This document shows, in pieces, positions 33,101 to 40,674 of a DNA stretch of 44,379 nt. How positions within the stretch are numbered: position 1 is the first letter of the stretch; each line of letters begins with the position of its first letter. The stretch lies in NCBI GenBank assembly GCA_902532475.1, contig CACAIE010000011.1:1-44379 (forward strand), in the 5' to 3' direction. A program made the position numbers and the translations under genes. The notes under the pieces are model-generated. The model worked only from the letters and a program-made list of their open reading frames with translations, made no database searches and was not told where the DNA came from. This DNA comes from an uncultured SAR116 cluster alpha proteobacterium (GTDB lineage Bacteria; Pseudomonadota; Alphaproteobacteria; Puniceispirillales; GCA-002684695).

Positions 33101-36100
33101 CAAGTTACGATGGACTTTGAATCTAAAAACCAAGATGCCATTAGTATAAACGCTACTATTGCCTCAGATGATATGGGCGACTTAGCAAAGAAAATCAATG
33201 AGCATTCTGCGAATACTGGTGTTAAAGCTTATCTTTCAGTCGACAAAAAGAAAATCGTTCTTGAAAGTCAAGACGGTGACGACATTATGATGTCTGAATT
33301 TTTAGCTTCAAGCACTCCCTTAAATGTCAAAACCCTAGGCGATGATTTTGAAGATTTAGGGTCAGAAATTAAATTAGATAGCACCACGTTTGATGCAGCA
33401 AGATTTACTGGTTACGTTCAACTCAATTCAGGCGGTTCCTTCTCCATGACAACGACTGCTGGAGCAAATACTTCAACTTCATCAAGTGCAACAGATGTTT
33501 TTGAAAATGGTTATATTGAAAAAAGCATGACGCCGACTGGCGAGCAAATGACATTAAAATTTGATGCTTTTGAAGGTGCTGACGGTAATGGTTCTTCTGT
33601 TGATGGTACTATGGCTCTAGCAGCTGGCGGCCAATATAAATTGACTGTACCGAATACTGGGTCTGGAACCTCTTTTTCTTCAACTGTTGACACTAAAAAC
33701 TTAGAAAGCATAACTTCTTCTAGTGTTGCCTCTGCCATAGCTAAAAATTTGAGGTCAGGTTCTATTATAGCATCAGTTTCAGGCAAAAATGCTGTAAGTG
33801 AAATTCCTGCAGCAGGTGAAAAACTAGTCGTTAAATTTGCTGAACAAAACTATACGCTCACTATGCTTGATAATGGCCGTGATGCTGTTCCTGCAACTGC
33901 CACCTTCTCTGTCTCCAACGCTGACGGAGTTGCTGCTGCTGGCAACCACATACATTTAATTTTATCAGCAGGAATGGAGCCAGAAATAGACATAGATTAC
34001 ACAGTTGTGGCAGGCCAGACTAATATTTCAAGCATTGTATCAGGTTTGAATAGTGCCTTAAACACAGCTGGATCTGCAGATAAATATTCATTCTCTTTTC
34101 AAGGTGCAAATATTAAATTATCAAGAACTGATGGTGTTAATTTTCAACCCTACAAAGGGGCGAACCATACTACGAGTATCTTATTTTATGATGGTGTCGA
34201 CATTAGAACTGGCGGAGGAAGAGAAGCAATTAATGGAGCCACAGCGAATAAAACATTAGTAACGACTGACGGAAGGATGGAAGTTGAAAGAGAAATTTCT
34301 ATATCTGGTGGAGAAATAAATAGATTAGATGCGTATTTCGATCAAAATAAAAAGTTACAGATATTTGCTGGAGGTAGTCTCTCAGGCCAGCAAATTACCA
34401 TCCCTGATGACAATGCTGTTTCAGGAAACAGTAACGCAGCCATCCGTTTCGGTATTGACCAGGCTATAGGAACCCTTTCTGGAAGTGATATTTCTGTCCC
34501 CGCAGCGACTACAACCTCTTCAATTAAAGTTAAAGATACCAACTACAATTTAACTGTAAACCCTAATAACGGTGGTAAAGTTACAGCAGCATTAGCGGAT
34601 GCTCATTCTCATAATCCTACATCTATTCTAGAAGGAATAACTGTAAATTGGATGAGTGATATTATTACTTCTAATACGACAGGCATCGCATCTTCTGCTG
34701 GTGCGATAATAGCCGCAGACAGTGACCCTGAATTTCAAGTGGGTGAAAAAGTAAAATACTTTAAAGGTGGGACAGCACTCAATGGGTTAACACACAATAC
34801 TGAGTATACTGTTGCATCAGTTGTCAAAAAATCCAGTTCAAAGGCTAACACTAGTGGGATTGCTGCTGCTAACAACGCTACCATTACAACTGCAACTCCC
34901 CACGAGTTCAAGGCTGGAGATTTTGTAAAATATGTTAAAAGTGAAGATACCTCAAATTTAAATAATTTATCTAGTGGTACAGTTTATAAAATTAAAGTGG
35001 TTATTGGAACAAATCAATTTAAACTTCAAAGAGCTAATGGTGCTGATTTTTCATACGGTGGAAGTGGAGGAAGCACAGCGGACGGCTTTATCAGATCACA
35101 TGGTTTTTCTTTAAAAAGCTCGTCGGGTGCAACCATCACATACGGCGGTGGAAACGGCCACGCAGCTGATCAGTTTGTAAAATCTGAGCATACTAGAATA
35201 GCTAATACAGCGGGGCAAACTAACAATACATCTGCAACAATCACAGTTGGTGAAGGTCATGGATTTAAAGCGGGTGATACTGTGAGATATATTTGTATGG
35301 ATGGTAGCAATGTCCAAGGATTATGGCCAAACACAGATTATAAAGTGAAGGCTCTTGTTGGAACAACAGGAATTTCACTTCAAACAACTGGGGGTGCTGA
35401 TTTTGCCTACTTAGGAACAGGCGGCAGTGCACATGATGTTTTTGTGAAAGCTAATGGCCGGGTTGTGATTGAAACTGACGCCTACAGTGGAAAAACATAC
35501 AAAGTTGCTCAAACTGCTACTGCAGAAACTCTGGGGTTAAAAGCCTCAGATTACCGAGTTAACGTTGACGGAGAAAAAGTGATTATCACTTCCACCGAAG
35601 GAAAAGTTGTTGCAGCTGACACTTCAGGAACAAATACAAGCGTAACAAGTTTGATTGGAAGTAATATTTCTATCAAAAATGTCCCCAATGAAGATCTTGT
35701 AATGATCGTAAATGGAGGAGGCGCGAGAAGTGTAGCAAGCAGATCAGACCCCCCTCTTCCAAATTACATAGCCAATCCTAATAACATAGACATCAAAGTA
35801 TCAAATACTGAGGGCAGCGTAATAGAATTTCTCGACGCTACAACAGGTCACTCGATTGCAACTCGCACTTTAGACACAGTTGGAAGAGCAGAAGCTGCAG
35901 GATACAAAGTTATTGTCAAAGGCAAAGGTCAACTGGACGATACTTTTAAAATCTCTGATAACGCTGGAGGCACTGGAGACGCAAGAAACCTTGATGCCAT
36001 GATCATGCTCCAAACCCAAGACGCCAGCGGACCAAATTCAGGAGGTTTTAGAGAGGTTTTTGACAATATCGTTACAGGAATAGGCGCTTCAGTCTTATCA

Positions 36101-36289
36101 GGAGACTTGTCTTTAGAAGCTGCGGAAGCCACTAAGGAAGCCGCCATGGCATCAGAATTAGAATTTTCAGGGGTTAGCCTTGACACAGAGGCAGCTCAGC
36201 TTCTTGAGCAACAGCAAGCATTCCAGGCATCCGCTAGGATATTATCAACTGCAAGACAATTATTTCAAACACTACTGGACGTAGTCTAG
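30197..36289 (+). CDS. flgK: Giant hook-filament junction protein FlgK (HAP1, 2030 aa)
   Basis: One uninterrupted frame of 2030 residues; FlgK is usually about 550 aa. The N terminus is canonical (IQSYRQALAVTGQNIANVNT, then DGYKRREADL and the D1 region with PGDSDIGSYIGRFFGSLQDL), as is the C terminus (SGVSLDTEAAQLLEQQQAFQ, then ASARILSTARQLFQTLLDVV). The ~1400-residue insert is Ser/Thr/Asn/Gly-rich and beta-strand-like. It carries five copies of an ~82-residue module (residues about 699-780, 883-965, 1493-1550 plus its separated second half, 1551-1633 and 1670-1752) and a flagellin-IN-like segment (INEHSANTGVKAYLSVDKKK). Three Cys (about 170, 553, 1700) are unusual for an exported axial protein. 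Confidence 0.95.
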   Translation: MSSLFDIGKSAIQSYRQALAVTGQNIANVNTDGYKRREADLKEVGASSGSVTSTGNSAGLGVRVEDIRRSFDQFLLDRTRSSIANYEKLKAYTNQMKYLEDTLLPGDSDIGSYIGRFFGSLQDLAANPGDLAPRTVALEEGKSLAGAFRNLSTQLSDMQKNGRSQAEDTCTAINTIVNQLVDVNNRLLSSSLGSSPNSTLDLRDRLLEELSKLTDISVSYNERKDVTVTIGKTGAGPKILSGKVGTKMGVTDTGGVIQVLMGAGTTNTPTNQVTGGILGGVVDSFALVGDTNRDIDNLAVLITETLNEQHKQGLTLDGKQGENIFTTSGMTVTPGRANRSVVSAEIVINDIEKLPTGSLTAKYIESQNRWSLSGTSLKEDIFGTTTIKGPGFSMNILGKPIDGDELSTSPLTGAASGMQFMLRRAQDFAAASKTLVSATVSNKGTADITATVDKIASSENPPNVAKVFTDSNSPLTATNFLSDGAVASIPAGSQTAELLSFKTQSQMNFQLTATEIPTTTSLSLEVNSAQNTFDLTYSSVYPKAGATEKWKSCNEIATALNRGIIKSASSQTLSDIGLYASGSGGSITFASSRYDFSGQSTMLSGGGTILGIRKASALPSNVQVFTREGRHLAGTPLTKEDIAKLISTDNGFNKGATYRADYLNLTGADAYRGLSIERKTAAGEHVITLGNNSNSVTTNTSGIGSAVGATITSGTNHGFAVGDTVQYFANSTALTGLTDKALYTVGSINGTTQFTLTNRDGTTITYGGGNGHASDTFKLYNVNNSGTLPSKTIFPDSAVSAWNASISMFGGESGNVDIPAGSSAGYTAKQINKNLANLGVQASAITRVELSMAEIGSITFARTRKNEGQAIELSSTYGGAVDNLTKFRVGDTIQYLDALTHRDDGVNHGGPLNGLSTYGLYQVASIVGNTMTLKNTDGSTLVYGNNGSVSGTGDDFTHDRFELIRRTGQVTMDFESKNQDAISINATIASDDMGDLAKKINEHSANTGVKAYLSVDKKKIVLESQDGDDIMMSEFLASSTPLNVKTLGDDFEDLGSEIKLDSTTFDAARFTGYVQLNSGGSFSMTTTAGANTSTSSSATDVFENGYIEKSMTPTGEQMTLKFDAFEGADGNGSSVDGTMALAAGGQYKLTVPNTGSGTSFSSTVDTKNLESITSSSVASAIAKNLRSGSIIASVSGKNAVSEIPAAGEKLVVKFAEQNYTLTMLDNGRDAVPATATFSVSNADGVAAAGNHIHLILSAGMEPEIDIDYTVVAGQTNISSIVSGLNSALNTAGSADKYSFSFQGANIKLSRTDGVNFQPYKGANHTTSILFYDGVDIRTGGGREAINGATANKTLVTTDGRMEVEREISISGGEINRLDAYFDQNKKLQIFAGGSLSGQQITIPDDNAVSGNSNAAIRFGIDQAIGTLSGSDISVPAATTTSSIKVKDTNYNLTVNPNNGGKVTAALADAHSHNPTSILEGITVNWMSDIITSNTTGIASSAGAIIAADSDPEFQVGEKVKYFKGGTALNGLTHNTEYTVASVVKKSSSKANTSGIAAANNATITTATPHEFKAGDFVKYVKSEDTSNLNNLSSGTVYKIKVVIGTNQFKLQRANGADFSYGGSGGSTADGFIRSHGFSLKSSSGATITYGGGNGHAADQFVKSEHTRIANTAGQTNNTSATITVGEGHGFKAGDTVRYICMDGSNVQGLWPNTDYKVKALVGTTGISLQTTGGADFAYLGTGGSAHDVFVKANGRVVIETDAYSGKTYKVAQTATAETLGLKASDYRVNVDGEKVIITSTEGKVVAADTSGTNTSVTSLIGSNISIKNVPNEDLVMIVNGGGARSVASRSDPPLPNYIANPNNIDIKVSNTEGSVIEFLDATTGHSIATRTLDTVGRAEAAGYKVIVKGKGQLDDTFKISDNAGGTGDARNLDAMIMLQTQDASGPNSGGFREVFDNIVTGIGASVLSGDLSLEAAEATKEAAMASELEFSGVSLDTEAAQLLEQQQAFQASARILSTARQLFQTLLDVV
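32291..32533 (+). repeat. HxF-GD-Y module, FlgK copy 1
   Basis: About 81 residues (FlgK 699-780): opens NTSGIGSAVGATITSG, core NHGFAVGDTVQYFA, then GLTDKALYTVGSI, FTLTNRDGTTITYGGGNG and closes GHASDTFKL. The clearest complete copy. Confidence 0.82.
32843..33090 (+). repeat. HxF-GD-Y module, FlgK copy 2 (diverged)
   Basis: About 82 residues (FlgK 883-965): core KFRVGDTIQYLD, an expanded loop, GLSTYGLYQVASIVG, MTLKNTDGSTLVYGNNG and closing HDRFEL. The His-x-Phe is replaced by Lys-Phe, so it is a diverged copy. Confidence 0.65.
34673..35181 (+). repeat. HxF-GD-Y module, FlgK copy 3, split by an inserted copy
   Basis: The first half (34673 to about 34846) runs NTTGIASSAGA, FQVGEKVKYFKG, GLTHNTEYTVASVV. 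The second half (about 35105-35181) runs FSLKSSSGATITYGGGNG and GHAADQFVK, which matches the end of copy 1. Copy 4 lies between the halves. Confidence 0.7.
34847..35095 (+). repeat. HxF-GD-Y module, FlgK copy 4 (nested in copy 3)
   Basis: A complete 83-residue copy (FlgK 1551-1633): NTSGIAAANNATITTAT, PHEFKAGDFVKYVKS, LSSGTVYKIKVVIG, FKLQRANGADFSYGGSGG and ADGFIR. It interrupts copy 3 between its third and fourth motifs. Confidence 0.75.
35204..35450 (+). repeat. HxF-GD-Y module, FlgK copy 5
   Basis: About 83 residues (FlgK 1670-1752): NTAGQTNNTSATITVG, GHGFKAGDTVRYICMDG, LWPNTDYKVKALVG, ISLQTTGGADFAYLGTGG and AHDVFVK. Confidence 0.78.
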
Positions 36290-36298
36290 GAGGATTAA

Positions 36299-37585
36299 AT
36301 GCAAGTAAGTACAAAACTATTCAATCAACAAGCAGTCAACCAATTCGGAAAACTCACTGAGCAAATCCAAGATTTGCAAGCTAAAGTATCCACTGGAAAA
36401 AATATTTTGAGGTCATCGGACGACCCAGTTGCTGCTGTTGAATTATCAGCTGCAAAAGAGCAAAAAAATATTTTGGAACGATTTAAAAGAAATGTAGATT
36501 CCGCTCAAAGACGTTTAGATCTTGCAGACGCTTCAATTCAGCAAGCAGTTAATGTAATGATAAGAATTTCAGAGTTAGCTATTCAAGCTGGCAACGACAC
36601 TAACGGTGTGGCTGAAAGAGTTGCAATCAGAACTGAAGTTGAACAGCTTTCCAATGTAATGATGGAAATAGCTAATACAAGGGATGCTCAAGGGCAAAGT
36701 CTATTTGCTGGTTACCATACAAATTCTCAAGCCTTCAGAAAGAATGTCGACGGAACTTTTGAGTATTTGGGAGATCGCGGCACGCACTCAGTTCAAATCT
36801 CAGAATCGATGAATGTAGCGACTTCCATTGACGGTGGCACTGCATTTCAAACAGTTGACACGGGCAAAGGAAGAAAGAGCACTTTTGATATTATTTCAAA
36901 TACGATTAACGCCATAAGCACTGCCTCTGGACTTTCCAGACAGGGCTCTGGGACAGCCTCCGCATCTTTAGATTTTAAAGTTCCGAGAGACCCTCAAAAC
37001 TGGACCTTCACTTTGACAGGAAGTAAAGGAGCCAAAACCATCAATACTACTATATCTGAAGGAAAATTCAGTGACGTGGTTAATAAAATCAATGCAGAAA
37101 CCGCTAATACTGGCATTTCGGCAGCTCTGGATAATGCTACTGGTAGAATTACTCTTACTGAAACACAAAGCAGGCTAATTAAAGTTGACAATATCCAAAT
37201 TGAGGGTATGGATTTCTCATCATCTGAAGTAAAAAGTTACGTTGACTTTAACACATTATCAGGTGACGGTACAGTTGTTGGGGCCTACAGAAGGTTAACT
37301 GACGTTGATCAGTTGATTTCTAGTTCTGTGACTGACGTTCAAAAGGCTAGCGACCATCTGAGTCAACAAAGAGCCTTTCTTGGAGCACAGATAAATAAAG
37401 CAGAACATCAAAAAGACTCACTTGACCAAAGAATTATAGCAACTTCCGAAAAAATTTCAGACATTGATACTGCTGATATGGCAGCGTTGGTTACCAAGCT
37501 ACAAAGCTTACTTCTTAATAAGGATGCAGCGCAGCAGGCATACGCAAAGATTAGTCAAAGCAGTCTTTTTGATTATCTAAAGTAA
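36299..37585 (+). CDS. flgL: Hook-filament junction protein FlgL (HAP3)
   Basis: A 428-aa flagellin-like protein. The N terminus has LQAKVSTGKNILRSSDDPVA, the FlgL form of the flagellin N-terminal motif. A middle domain includes a flagellin-IN-like strand-helix unit (INAETANTGISAALDNATGR). The C terminus ends in TKLQSLLLNKDAAQQAYAKI. It is moderately longer than the usual ~300-320 aa but not giant. A strong AGGAGG lies before the start, nine bases after flgK. It links FlgK to the filament. Confidence 0.93.
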   Translation: MQVSTKLFNQQAVNQFGKLTEQIQDLQAKVSTGKNILRSSDDPVAAVELSAAKEQKNILERFKRNVDSAQRRLDLADASIQQAVNVMIRISELAIQAGNDTNGVAERVAIRTEVEQLSNVMMEIANTRDAQGQSLFAGYHTNSQAFRKNVDGTFEYLGDRGTHSVQISESMNVATSIDGGTAFQTVDTGKGRKSTFDIISNTINAISTASGLSRQGSGTASASLDFKVPRDPQNWTFTLTGSKGAKTINTTISEGKFSDVVNKINAETANTGISAALDNATGRITLTETQSRLIKVDNIQIEGMDFSSSEVKSYVDFNTLSGDGTVVGAYRRLTDVDQLISSSVTDVQKASDHLSQQRAFLGAQINKAEHQKDSLDQRIIATSEKISDIDTADMAALVTKLQSLLLNKDAAQQAYAKISQSSLFDYLK

Positions 37586-37622
37586 GAGTTTAAATAAAAT
37601 GCAAAAAAATAAAAAAAAATTA

Positions 37623-37672
37623 CTAACATATTTTTCATACAGGCGTTTATATCCTCATGGAGTGGTCAGCGC
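37623..37672 (+). promoter_or_regulatory. Conserved promoter/leader element of flagellin 1
   Basis: A ~50-base block shared with the one before flagellin 2: CTAAY at the left, CGTTTRT sixteen bases after TAAY, then GGAGT and GGTCAGCGC at the right end. The right end is 46 bases from the ATG. I read it as a FliA-class promoter (-35 CTAA, -10 CGTTT) plus leader, but it does not match the enteric -10 box GCCGATAA. Confidence 0.5.
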
Positions 37673-37718
37673 CCTCCCAAAAATGAATGTTTGATATTAA
37701 CGGAGAGGGTTATTAGCT

Positions 37719-39203
37719 ATGGCTTCTATCAATAGTGACTATATGTCCCAAATGGTTCTGCAAAGCCTTAACAAGACTGACGCAGACATGACAAAGGCGA
37801 TGCAAAGACTCTCTACAGGCAAAAGAATTAACCAAGCATCAGACGATGCTGCGGGTTTGTCTATTGCCAGTAAGTTGCAGGCTCAAGTTAATGGCCTAAA
37901 CGCTGCAATGAAAAACGCATCCGATGCCATTGCCATGGTTGGAACAATTGAAGGCGCCCTTAATGAAGGAACTAACATACTCCAAAGAATGAGACAATTG
38001 GCAGTTCAGGCAGCTTCAGATACAAACACAGGGACAGACCGAGCGTACCTTCAAGATGAAGTTAACCAACTCGCAACAGAACTGAATAGAATTTCTAATA
38101 ACACTGAATTTAACTCACAAAAATTACTAGATGGGACATTTACTGATAAGGTCATTCAAATCGGCACTGCCGGTGGTCAGGTTTTAAGGCTTGGCGTTGC
38201 GGCAACTGATGCTGGGACTTTAGGAACCTATCAAATTAATTCTGCCAATGAAGTAACAGCCGCCGCCGCTAGTGCAAATGCCGCTTTAACTGCTGTAAAT
38301 GCTCTGTCACATGGTGATGCAGATTACGTAGCCAAGGGATCCTTTGGAACAACAACAGCGGCAGTTGACGCCGGAGCAGACGCAAGAGATGTCGCGAGCG
38401 CTTTTAACATCATATCTGGTACAACTGGAATTTTAGCGCAAGCTATTACCAGAGGGAAACTAACCTTTGCCTCTAATGCAACGTATACTTTTACTCTGCA
38501 AGGCAAAAGTTCAACTGCGTCTACAGTGACAGCGACAATCACTTCAACATCCGATGTCACTGCAATAAAAGACGCCATCAACGCAGTTAGTGGATCAACT
38601 GGAATAACAGCTGCACTTACAACCGATAAAGCCGGAATTCTGATGGTTCAAGAAGAAGGTTACGATATGATCTTTGGAGATATGACTGGAGGGAATGCTA
38701 CTTTGTATACATTGGACAGAGAGGAAGCTGTCGGCTCCAATATAACACTAACTAACGGAGGCGATGACAGTGGCGCCTTACTAGGGCAAGTGACACTCTC
38801 AAGCCATCAGGCGTTCACAGTAACTCCTGGGAATGCCGCTAACGGCTTTGCAGCAAATACCAATGAGATAGCATCAACAAAAGCCGCAATAGCAAATGTC
38901 TCCCTAGTGACAAAAACAGGCGCAACAAACAGCTTGTCAGTTATAGATGGCGCCCTTGCTATGATTTCTGAGATAAGATCATCCATGGGTGCAGCAAATA
39001 ACCGATTAAAGTCAACTGTTGATAACTTAAGTAACATCGCAGTAAACGCTCAAGCATCACTCTCAAAGATCGAAGACGCAAATTTTGCTGAGGAAACTGC
39101 AGGCCTTACAAAAGCACAGATTCTTCAGCAAGCCTCAACTGCCATGTTAGCCCAGGCCAATAAAGGCAAGCAAGGCATGCTTCAACTTATCGTCAATTTA
39201 TAA
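37719..39203 (+). CDS. Flagellin 1
   Basis: A 494-aa flagellin. The N-terminal D0/D1 is typical (AMQRLSTGKRINQASDDAAG, then ILQRMRQLAVQAASDTNTGT), as is the C-terminal D1/D0 (IEDANFAEETAGLTKAQILQ, then QASTAMLAQANKGKQGML). The variable middle domain (about 207-390) includes a flagellin-IN-like motif (FTLQGKSSTASTVTA, then INAVSGSTGITAAL). It begins MASINSDYMSQ, the same subtype as flagellin 3. The ribosome site GGAG precedes the ATG. No clear terminator follows. Confidence 0.96.
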   Translation: MASINSDYMSQMVLQSLNKTDADMTKAMQRLSTGKRINQASDDAAGLSIASKLQAQVNGLNAAMKNASDAIAMVGTIEGALNEGTNILQRMRQLAVQAASDTNTGTDRAYLQDEVNQLATELNRISNNTEFNSQKLLDGTFTDKVIQIGTAGGQVLRLGVAATDAGTLGTYQINSANEVTAAAASANAALTAVNALSHGDADYVAKGSFGTTTAAVDAGADARDVASAFNIISGTTGILAQAITRGKLTFASNATYTFTLQGKSSTASTVTATITSTSDVTAIKDAINAVSGSTGITAALTTDKAGILMVQEEGYDMIFGDMTGGNATLYTLDREEAVGSNITLTNGGDDSGALLGQVTLSSHQAFTVTPGNAANGFAANTNEIASTKAAIANVSLVTKTGATNSLSVIDGALAMISEIRSSMGAANNRLKSTVDNLSNIAVNAQASLSKIEDANFAEETAGLTKAQILQQASTAMLAQANKGKQGMLQLIVNL

Positions 39204-39280
39204 TTTATACTTTTATATAAATTAATCAATGCATTACAACCCAATAGAAAGATCAATAACTAAGATCAAAAAACATTTTT
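39204..39280. other. Short AT-rich gap after flagellin 1
   Basis: There is no gene and no strong terminator hairpin here. It leads into the decayed TPR/SGNH-like region at 39281-39829. Confidence 0.5.
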
Positions 39281-39829
39281 AATGCTTACTGTTTCATTAG
39301 ACCAGTCCTTTACCAAGGCAAATAAATTTACCAAACAAGGTGACATTCAAAAAGCCATTAATATCTACAAGATGGTTTTACAAAAATTTCCTAAAAACTT
39401 TAAAGCATTAAAAGCTTAAAAAAGTATTTGTCCTAAATCGACTGAAGATGATCAAAATCAATTAGTGCACTTATATGAGCAAGGTTTGATTAGTGAAGAG
39501 ATATTAGAGCTATTATCAAAAAAACAGTTAATGGATATTTAAATTTTCTAAACCATATATTGAAAAAAAGAATATTGAGCCATACTTCCTTTCAGTCCCT
39601 GCACCATTTATAGATCCGAAAAAATGCTCTCACAGAGAAAAATTACGTATTTTTGTGGTGGAAAAATTCAATCAAGTCTTGAAAAACGTCACCAATAATT
39701 CACTTGGGAAATATATTGATAAGTTACTCTATCACAAAAAATAAAATGGATGCTTCAAATATGAATTACATGGTTGATAATATTCATCTTCACCCAAAGA
39801 TATTGAACCTAATTCAAAACAAAATATAA
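39281..39829 (+). pseudogene. Remnant of a TPR-SGNH-like protein, broken by stops and a frameshift
   Basis: A conceptual translation across several stops gives three coherent pieces. From 39281: a TPR-like unit (AINIYKMVLQKFPKNF) ending in a TAA at about 39418, then in-frame continuation with HLYEQGLISEEILELL to a second stop near 39539. From about 39546, in another frame: FLSVPAPFIDPKKCSHRE and FNQVLKNVTNN to a stop near 39742. From 39745, shifted again: MNYMVDNIHLHPKIL. TPR 'A-x-x-x-Y-x-x-v-L-x-x-F-P-x-N' units followed by an SGNH-hydrolase-like end ('D-x-x-H-L') suggest a former polysaccharide- or flagellin-modifying enzyme. The assignment is by eye. Confidence 0.55.
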
Positions 39830-39848
39830 TATATAGAATTTCTTTATT

Positions 39849-40382
39849 TTATGTTTGAACGGCGTCAAAGATAGAAAATTCTTTCAAAGAAATCTCTTTC
39901 AAGAAATCAATATCATTTTCCTGGTCAAGCGACCAGCCTGTCGGGGCTGAAGGCGTTGCACCTGAACGAAGTGAATACATGTACGCTTTAAAACTTCTAA
40001 CAATTATCTTCTCATCGTAATGCAATACCCTTTCACCGTCAAAGATATCTCCCAAAAGCAATTTACGAGTTCTTTTTTTCCCTATACTCTCAAAGTTTAC
40101 AGTAAAATATATAAAACCAGTTATATATTTCATTGAATCTGAACCAGCCTCAATCTCTGCTAATATCCTGATAATATCTTCTGAAATTGAAGCCATCTCT
40201 ATAGGGTTAATTTCTTTGTATTTTTCAGATAATTCCTTACCATATTTTCGACTGAGAAGGTCTAGTGGAATGTCCTTCTCTATGAAATCTTTTATTATCA
40301 TTCCAATACATGATGTGTAAACCCATTGAGGGCAGTATCCACTCATCGCAACACCTTGAGGTTTAAGTAACTTTGCAAGCAT
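39849..40382 (-). CDS. Hypothetical protein with its own sigma-54-type promoter
   Basis: A 177-aa soluble protein on the opposite strand between flagellins 1 and 2. It has no signal peptide and no membrane helix. The first half is helical (YTSCIGMIIKDFIEKDIPLD, then SISEDIIRILAEIEAGSDSM); the second half looks mixed (VNFESIGKKRTRKLLLGDIF, then HYDEKIIVRSFKAYMYSLRS). I recognise no domain. A -24/-12 element with correct spacing lies about 40 bases upstream (40423-40438), so it probably belongs to the flagellar regulon. It could be a flagellin-specific chaperone or translational regulator in the manner of FlbT/FlaF, but nothing in the sequence proves that. Confidence 0.75.
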   Translation of the reverse strand: MLAKLLKPQGVAMSGYCPQWVYTSCIGMIIKDFIEKDIPLDLLSRKYGKELSEKYKEINPIEMASISEDIIRILAEIEAGSDSMKYITGFIYFTVNFESIGKKRTRKLLLGDIFDGERVLHYDEKIIVRSFKAYMYSLRSGATPSAPTGWSLDQENDIDFLKEISLKEFSIFDAVQT

Positions 40383-40422
40383 ATCGTATCACACATAATT
40401 AAAAAATATAATATGGATATTT

Positions 40423-40438
40423 GCAAAATTAATGCCGT
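40423..40438 (-). promoter_or_regulatory. Sigma-54-like promoter of the 177-aa gene
   Basis: The minus-strand reading is ACGGCATTAATTTTGC, with GG and GC ten bases apart; -24 is CGGCAT instead of TGGCAC and -12 is a perfect TTGCAA. It lies about 41 bases upstream of the ATG at 40382. Confidence 0.65.
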
Positions 40439-40623
40439 TTATAAATAATCTATATAATAATGCCAGTTTATATTTTTGAGAAGACAATTAATAAAAAAAT
40501 CTTGAGAGATTTTGTAGAAATATCAATTTTTTGCATCTATAAACGACTTGGCATCAAATTGTTTAGAAATAAAAAAAAATAAATAAAAACAAAGACTTTT
40601 TTAATTTTTTATTAAGTTTTTTC

Positions 40624-40674
40624 CTAATATTTTTTAATATATGACGTTTGTTATTTTACGGAGTTGGTCAGCGC
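40624..40674 (+). promoter_or_regulatory. Conserved promoter/leader element of flagellin 2
   Basis: A ~51-base block matching the one before flagellin 1: CTAAT, CGTTTGT after sixteen intervening bases, GGAGTTGGTCAGCGC at the right end. The right end lies 47 bases from the ATG at 40722, against 46 in flagellin 1. Confidence 0.5.

Noticed and set aside
22076-36289. Giant FlgE and FlgK as artefacts of misassembly or gene fusion
   Set aside because: Each has intact family-specific N and C termini, a single open frame and normally spaced neighbours; inserts are internal and similar in style in both.
37659-37672. GG-N10-GC spacing within the flagellin 1 leader
   Set aside because: The -12 box lacks TTGC, and the homologous position before flagellin 2 has an extra base that destroys the spacing.
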